The notes below the pieces were generated by a model, which saw only the letters and a program-made list of their open reading frames with translations, searched no databases and was not told where the DNA came from. A stretch of 10,188 bases of DNA from 66-474 sp051954935. Lineage in GTDB: Bacteria > Pseudomonadota > Gammaproteobacteria > Xanthomonadales > Rhodanobacteraceae. The stretch is taken from positions 1-10,188 of the forward strand of contig JBQCHG010000008.1 of the NCBI GenBank assembly GCA_051954935.1, given 5' to 3'. The translations under genes and the position numbers were made by a program. Shown piece by piece: positions 6,700-10,188 of this stretch; position 1 is the first letter of the stretch; every line of letters begins with the position of its first letter.

Positions 6700-7266
6700 A
6701 TGCCGCGCACCCACGAATCCTCCCTGTTCACGCCGCGCAACCTGGTGTTGTGCGCGATGATCGCGTTCGCGGTCGGCTACCGGCTGCTGGTGCATTTCTC
6801 CGCAGGCGCGCTGCCCTGGAACTTCACCCCGGTGGAAGCGATGGCGCTGTTCGGCGGTGCGTACTTCGCCGACAAGTGGCTGGCGGTCCTGGTGCCGCTG
6901 GCGGCGATGGTGCTGTCCGATGTCGTGATCGGCTTCGACGGCGCGATGTCACTGATCGTGTACGCGTGCATTGCGGCGACCGCGTTTGCCGGTTTCGGCC
7001 TGCGCGGACGCGTGCGCATCCTGAACACCGCCTTGGCCGCGATCGCCAGCGCGACCGGCTTCTACCTGGTCACCAACTTCTTCGTGTGGCTCACCGGCTC
7101 GATGTACGCACACAGCTTCGCCGGGCTGGTCGAGTGCTATGTCGCCGGCTGGCCGTTCTACCAGTACGGTTCGCTGCCCGGCACGGTGCTGTGGAGCGCC
7201 CTGCTGTTCGGCGGCTTCGCGCTGCTGAGCCGGCGCTGGACGGTGTTGCGACTCGCCGCCGTTTGA
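6700..7266 (+). CDS. DUF6580-like integral membrane protein, putative transport component
   Basis: This 188-residue membrane protein has about five or six hydrophobic segments (roughly 15-33, 44-58, 60-78, 83-101, 108-131 and 160-177), and a short basic tail. The motif WNFTPVEAMALFGGAYF (40-56) after the first helix resembles the DUF6580 family, whose members are thought to be transport proteins similar to ECF-type substrate-binding (S) components; the family name is from memory and is not certain. No ECF ATPase or EcfT gene is visible here. GAGGA seven bases before ATG 6700 is a good ribosome binding site. The next gene, a cobalamin adenosyltransferase, starts 12 bases after its stop, and this close coupling suggests, by inference, a cobalamin or corrinoid link. 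No B12 riboswitch motif is apparent upstream. Confidence 0.75.
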   Translation: MPRTHESSLFTPRNLVLCAMIAFAVGYRLLVHFSAGALPWNFTPVEAMALFGGAYFADKWLAVLVPLAAMVLSDVVIGFDGAMSLIVYACIAATAFAGFGLRGRVRILNTALAAIASATGFYLVTNFFVWLTGSMYAHSFAGLVECYVAGWPFYQYGSLPGTVLWSALLFGGFALLSRRWTVLRLAAV

Positions 7267-7278
7267 TTGGCGCCCGCC

Positions 7279-7848
7279 GTGGGCAACCGGCTTTCGAAGA
7301 TCTATACCCGCACCGGCGACGACGGATCGACGGGCCTCGGTGACGGCACCCGCGTGCGCAAGGATTCCGCGCGTGTCGAGGCTTACGGCACGGTGGACGA
7401 ACTCAACAGCACGCTGGGCGTGCTGCTCGCGATTCCCGACCTGCCCACGGCGGTCGTCGAAATGCTGACGCAAGTCCAGCACGACCTGTTCGACCTCGGT
7501 GGCGAGCTGTGCATTCCCGGCATGGCGGTGGTGGACGACGCCGATATCGCGCGGCTGGAATCCACGCTGGACCAGCTCAACGAAGACCTGCCGCCACTGA
7601 AGGAATTCATCCTGCCCGGCGGCGGCATGGCCGGGGCGCAATGCCATGTCGCCCGCACCGTGTGCCGGCGCGCGGAGCGCTGCGTGGTGACGCTGGCGCG
7701 CGAGGAAACGGTACGACCGCAGGCGCTGCACTATCTGAATCGTCTCTCCGACCTGCTGTTCGTGCTGGCGCGCGTGCTGGCACGTTCCAGTGGCCACGGA
7801 GAAGTGCTGTGGCAACACGAACGCAGGAAGCGCAGCAAGCCAGCGTAG
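7279..7848 (+). CDS. pduO: PduO-type cob(I)alamin adenosyltransferase
   Basis: This 189-residue enzyme transfers the 5'-deoxyadenosyl group of ATP to cob(I)alamin (or cob(I)yrinic acid diamide) to make adenosylcobalamin. The ATP-binding N-terminus TRTGDDGSTGLGDG (10-23) is diagnostic; EAYGTVDELNS (34-44), RTVCRRAER (126-134) and YLNRLSDLLFVLAR (152-165) are the other conserved blocks. The fold is a trimeric five-helix bundle in the cytosol. The start is chosen at GTG 7279 because relatives begin at GNRLSKIYTRTGDDG; a TTG at 7267, right after the previous stop, would add four residues. No clear Shine-Dalgarno sequence precedes either, which suggests coupling to the upstream gene. Its stop TAG directly abuts the next ATG. 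No other B12 biosynthesis gene is in the window, so a salvage role is more likely than de novo synthesis. Confidence 0.94.
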   Translation: MGNRLSKIYTRTGDDGSTGLGDGTRVRKDSARVEAYGTVDELNSTLGVLLAIPDLPTAVVEMLTQVQHDLFDLGGELCIPGMAVVDDADIARLESTLDQLNEDLPPLKEFILPGGGMAGAQCHVARTVCRRAERCVVTLAREETVRPQALHYLNRLSDLLFVLARVLARSSGHGEVLWQHERRKRSKPA

Positions 7849-8778
7849 ATGCGCGTCTACACCCATCCTGCCTGCCTGAGACACGATCCTGGCATGGGTC
7901 ACCCCGAATCGCCGGCGCGACTGCGCGCGGTGCTGGAAGCGCTGGATGATCCGCGTTTCGCGCAACTCGAACGCGTCGAGGCGCCGCGCGTCACGCGCGA
8001 GCAGTTGCTGCGCGTGCACGAGCCGGCGTACGTCGAAAGCATCTACGCGAGCGCACCGCAAAGCGGTTCGCTGCGGCTCGATCCGGACACGATGATGTCG
8101 CCCGCTTCGCTGGAAGCGACGGAGCGCGCGGCCGGCGCGGCATGCGCGGCGGTGGATGCGGTGCTCGCGAACCAGACCATGCGCGCGTTCTGCGCGGTGC
8201 GCCCACCCGGCCACCACGCCACGCCGGATGCGGCGATGGGTTTTTGCATCTTCAACGGGATCGCGGTCGGCGCGGCGCATGCGCTGGCTGCGCACGGACT
8301 GGAACGCGTCGCGATCCTGGATCCGGATGTGCACCACGGCAACGGCACGCAGGACATTTTCCGGCGCGAACCGCGCGTGATGTATCTCTCCAGCCACCAG
8401 ATGCCGCTGTATCCGGGCACCGGCGCGAGCAACGAGCGCGGCGTGGGCAACGTCGTGAACGCGCCGCTGCCGCCGCTGGCCGGCTCGCGCGAGTTCCGCG
8501 CGGCGTGGGACGAAATCCTGTTCCCGGCACTGGAGGATTTCCGCCCGCAGTTGCTGCTGGTCTCGGCCGGTTTCGACGCGCACCGTCTCGACCCGCTGGC
8601 GCAATTGCAACTCGAGGTGGACGATTACACATGGCTCACGCTGCGATTGCGCGGAATCGCCGACGAGCACGCAGGCGGTCGCGTGGTTTCCGTACTGGAA
8701 GGGGGCTACAGCCTGGAAGCCCTGCGCCAATCGGTGGCGGCGCACGTGGCGGTCCTGCTCCAGGGAAGCTCTGAATAA
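7849..8778 (+). CDS. Histone deacetylase family (class II-like) zinc amidohydrolase
   Basis: This 309-residue protein has the complete active site of the arginase-deacetylase superfamily: the catalytic histidine pair H122-H123 in RPPGHHA, zinc ligands D160 and H162 in DPDVHHGNGT and D243 in SAGFDAH, and the transition-state tyrosine Y287 in EGGYSLEAL. The N-terminal GHPESPARL (17-25) is typical. Bacterial members deacetylate small molecules such as polyamines or acyl-lysine in proteins; the substrate here cannot be told. Length fits single-domain bacterial members. ATG 7849 follows the previous stop with no spacing, and the nearest purine-rich stretch is about 20 bases away, so translation probably depends on coupling. 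It is the last gene of the run starting at 6700. The motifs do not separate acetoin-utilisation (AcuC), polyamine and HDAH types. Confidence 0.93.
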   Translation: MRVYTHPACLRHDPGMGHPESPARLRAVLEALDDPRFAQLERVEAPRVTREQLLRVHEPAYVESIYASAPQSGSLRLDPDTMMSPASLEATERAAGAACAAVDAVLANQTMRAFCAVRPPGHHATPDAAMGFCIFNGIAVGAAHALAAHGLERVAILDPDVHHGNGTQDIFRREPRVMYLSSHQMPLYPGTGASNERGVGNVVNAPLPPLAGSREFRAAWDEILFPALEDFRPQLLLVSAGFDAHRLDPLAQLQLEVDDYTWLTLRLRGIADEHAGGRVVSVLEGGYSLEALRQSVAAHVAVLLQGSSE

Positions 8779-8866
8779 CCTGCTCGCTCGGCCTGATTCA
8801 AAACAATGTGTTGCACGCCGGCGATGCGCAATCTGCCTTCACTCGCGACGGTTCTTCGAGATTCCC

Positions 8867-8882
8867 TCGCGCGGTGGCGCGA
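8867..8882. repeat. Short GC-rich hairpin in the gap before lptD
   Basis: TCGCGC (8867-8872) and GCGCGA (8877-8882) form a six-pair stem around GGTG. No T-run follows, so it is not a standard terminator. The gap 8779-8940 otherwise shows only the lptD promoter candidate and an 11-base palindrome, GTTAATTTAAC (8905-8915). Confidence 0.35.
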
Positions 8883-8907
8883 ATTCCTCGCCGTACTTCT
8901 TTCTGTT
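8881..8907 (+). promoter_or_regulatory. Possible sigma-E type promoter of lptD
   Basis: GAATTC (8881-8886) and TCTGTT (8902-8907) are 15 bases apart. This resembles the E. coli sigma-E pattern GAACTT, about 15-16 bases, TCTGA, at 4 of 6 and 4 of 5 positions. Transcription would start near 8913, 28 bases before GTG 8941. lptD is a sigma-E target in E. coli. The AT-rich palindrome at 8905-8915 overlaps the -10 region and could be a regulator site instead, or part of a sigma-70 -10. Confidence 0.3.
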
Positions 8908-8940
8908 AATTTAACGTGGTTCCCGTGACGAGGAAGCCAC

Positions 8941-10188
8941 GTGCTGCGCCAACCTTCACCGCTGACGCCGCGTGCGCTCGCCTTCGCCATTGCACTGGCG
9001 GTGCTGCCGGCTGCCGCCGCGGTGGCGCAAACCACCACCCAATACGTCTGTCCGCTGGGTGCGTTCACCTGCCCGCATCAGAAGAACGATTACAGCCTCT
9101 GCAAGAAGAACGACCTGCTGGATTTCTACGTGCCGGGCCTGCCGACCACGGGTGATGCCTCACAGGCCGTTTCAGACGTACAGGCCGACCGGCTCGAAAG
9201 CCCGGACAGCAACGTGTTCCACCTTTACGGCGACGTTCGCCTGCAGCGCCTGGACGAGCTGCTGCACGCGGACCGCATCGATTACACGAAAGACACCACG
9301 GCGTACCTCGCCGAGGGCAACGTGCGTTATCAGGACCGCAGCCAGCTGTTTTCGGCCAGCCGCATGCAGGGCACCACCAGCCCCGAGCACGGCGTGGCCG
9401 ACAACGTGCGGTTCCAGATGCTCACCTCGCGCGGCAATGGCGATGCCAGGCAGGTCACCGTGGTGGACCAGGACCATGCAATCTACTCGCAGGGCAGCTT
9501 CTCCACCTGCGATCCCAGCGATCGCGTGTGGGAGATCCGCTCGTCGCAGATGACCGCCGACCAGACCACCGGCGTCGGCCGCGCACACAACGTGACCTTG
9601 CGGCTGAAGGGCGTGCCGATCCTGTGGCTGCCGTACATGCGTTTCCCGATCAACCACGAGCGGCAATCGGGTTTTCTCTATCCGCGGTTCGGCAACAGCA
9701 GCCATTCCGGTTTTTATTTCGCGTGGCCGTATTACTTCAACCTAGCGCCGAATTACGATGCCACGCTGACGCCGGGCATGTATTCCGACCGCGGCTTCAT
9801 GCTGGGCACCGAATTCCGCTATCTGGTCGGCAGCAGCGCCGGCATTCTTCAGGCCGACTTCATGCCCAACGATCGCCTTGCCCATCGCGATCGCGGTTTC
9901 CTGCACTTCCAGGACACGACCGGACTGATACCGGGATGGGCTTTCAGCGCCAACATCAACCGGGTCACCGACAAGAGCTATTTCCAGGATTTCGGCAACA
10001 GCCTCATCACCGCCGCGACCTCCCTGATCGGCTCATCCGCCTACATCACCGGCAGCGGCAACTGGTGGGATGCCGGGATCGGCGTGGATTCCTGGCAGAT
10101 CACCGATCCGACCATTCCCGATTCCGCCGAGCCGTACAAAAGGCTGCCGCGGATCTACTTCGATGCGGACAAGCCGTTCGGCCCGCTC
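8941..10188 (+). CDS. lptD: LPS assembly outer membrane protein LptD, 3' end cut by window edge
   Basis: The first 416 residues of LptD, the outer-membrane barrel that with LptE inserts lipopolysaccharide into the outer leaflet, are present. The signal peptide spans about residues 1-29 (hydrophobic core ALAFAIALAVLPAAAAVA). An N-terminal OstA-like jellyroll follows (about 75-230), with AEGNVRYQD (124-132) and VFHLYGDVRL (92-101). The barrel then begins near WLPYMRFPI, YPRFGNSSHSGF and NLAPNYDATLTPGMYSDRGF, all conserved in LptD. Cysteines are at 37, 44, 54 and 190; C190 in STCDPS should be a counterpart of one of the disulfide partners in E. coli, and one N-terminal cysteine of the other. Three cysteines in the N-terminal stretch is more than expected. 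GTG 8941 is the first start after an in-frame TGA, and GAGGAAG precedes it. The C-terminal barrel is outside the window, so barrel disulfide cysteines cannot be checked. Confidence 0.95.
   Translation, partial: MLRQPSPLTPRALAFAIALAVLPAAAAVAQTTTQYVCPLGAFTCPHQKNDYSLCKKNDLLDFYVPGLPTTGDASQAVSDVQADRLESPDSNVFHLYGDVRLQRLDELLHADRIDYTKDTTAYLAEGNVRYQDRSQLFSASRMQGTTSPEHGVADNVRFQMLTSRGNGDARQVTVVDQDHAIYSQGSFSTCDPSDRVWEIRSSQMTADQTTGVGRAHNVTLRLKGVPILWLPYMRFPINHERQSGFLYPRFGNSSHSGFYFAWPYYFNLAPNYDATLTPGMYSDRGFMLGTEFRYLVGSSAGILQADFMPNDRLAHRDRGFLHFQDTTGLIPGWAFSANINRVTDKSYFQDFGNSLITAATSLIGSSAYITGSGNWWDAGIGVDSWQITDPTIPDSAEPYKRLPRIYFDADKPFGPL

Noticed and set aside
6949..8745. Long open frame of 598 codons on the minus strand, opposite three plus-strand genes
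   Set aside because: It lies antisense to the membrane protein, adenosyltransferase and deacetylase genes, all with intact family motifs. Its own translation is rich in His, Arg, Gln and Ala with no recognisable motif, the usual result of a high-GC codon shadow.

Overview
The window looks like chromosomal DNA of a high-GC gammaproteobacterium of the Xanthomonadales, probably close to Rhodanobacteraceae or Xanthomonadaceae. The basis is remembered family resemblance: SSB, an IspB-type prenyl synthase, the ubiH-ubiI pair and LptD all read as full proteins of that group, and octaprenyl (Q-8) ubiquinone genes fit it. No database search was possible.

Layout. Positions 1-1294 (minus) hold a tyrosine recombinase/integrase that runs off the left edge. 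It is lower in GC than the rest and starts next to the 3' end of ssb, so the left end of the window is probably the end of an integrated mobile element whose cargo lies outside. Positions 1295-1437 are AT-rich and carry the integrase promoter, the ssb terminator, a hairpin and a pair of direct repeats. ssb (1438-1938, minus) and ispB (2096-3100, plus) are divergent. ispB converges, across a likely terminator, on a secreted dienelactone-hydrolase-family protein (3204-4010, minus). A REP-like inverted repeat (4098-4190) separates that gene from the overlapping ubiH-ubiI pair (4200-6592, minus). From 6700 the plus strand carries a tight three-gene run: a DUF6580-like membrane protein, a PduO-type cobalamin adenosyltransferase and a histone-deacetylase-family hydrolase. 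The last gene is lptD (8941 to the right edge), preceded by a 162-base gap with a possible sigma-E promoter.

How the genes fit together. ispB makes the octaprenyl side chain, and ubiH and ubiI hydroxylate the ring, so the middle of the window is a loose ubiquinone-8 neighbourhood. The membrane protein beside the adenosyltransferase suggests a cobalamin-linked function, which is inference. lptD belongs to outer-membrane lipopolysaccharide assembly. Most genes here are ordinary housekeeping. The accessory signals are the integrase and its junction with ssb, and the REP-like repeat.
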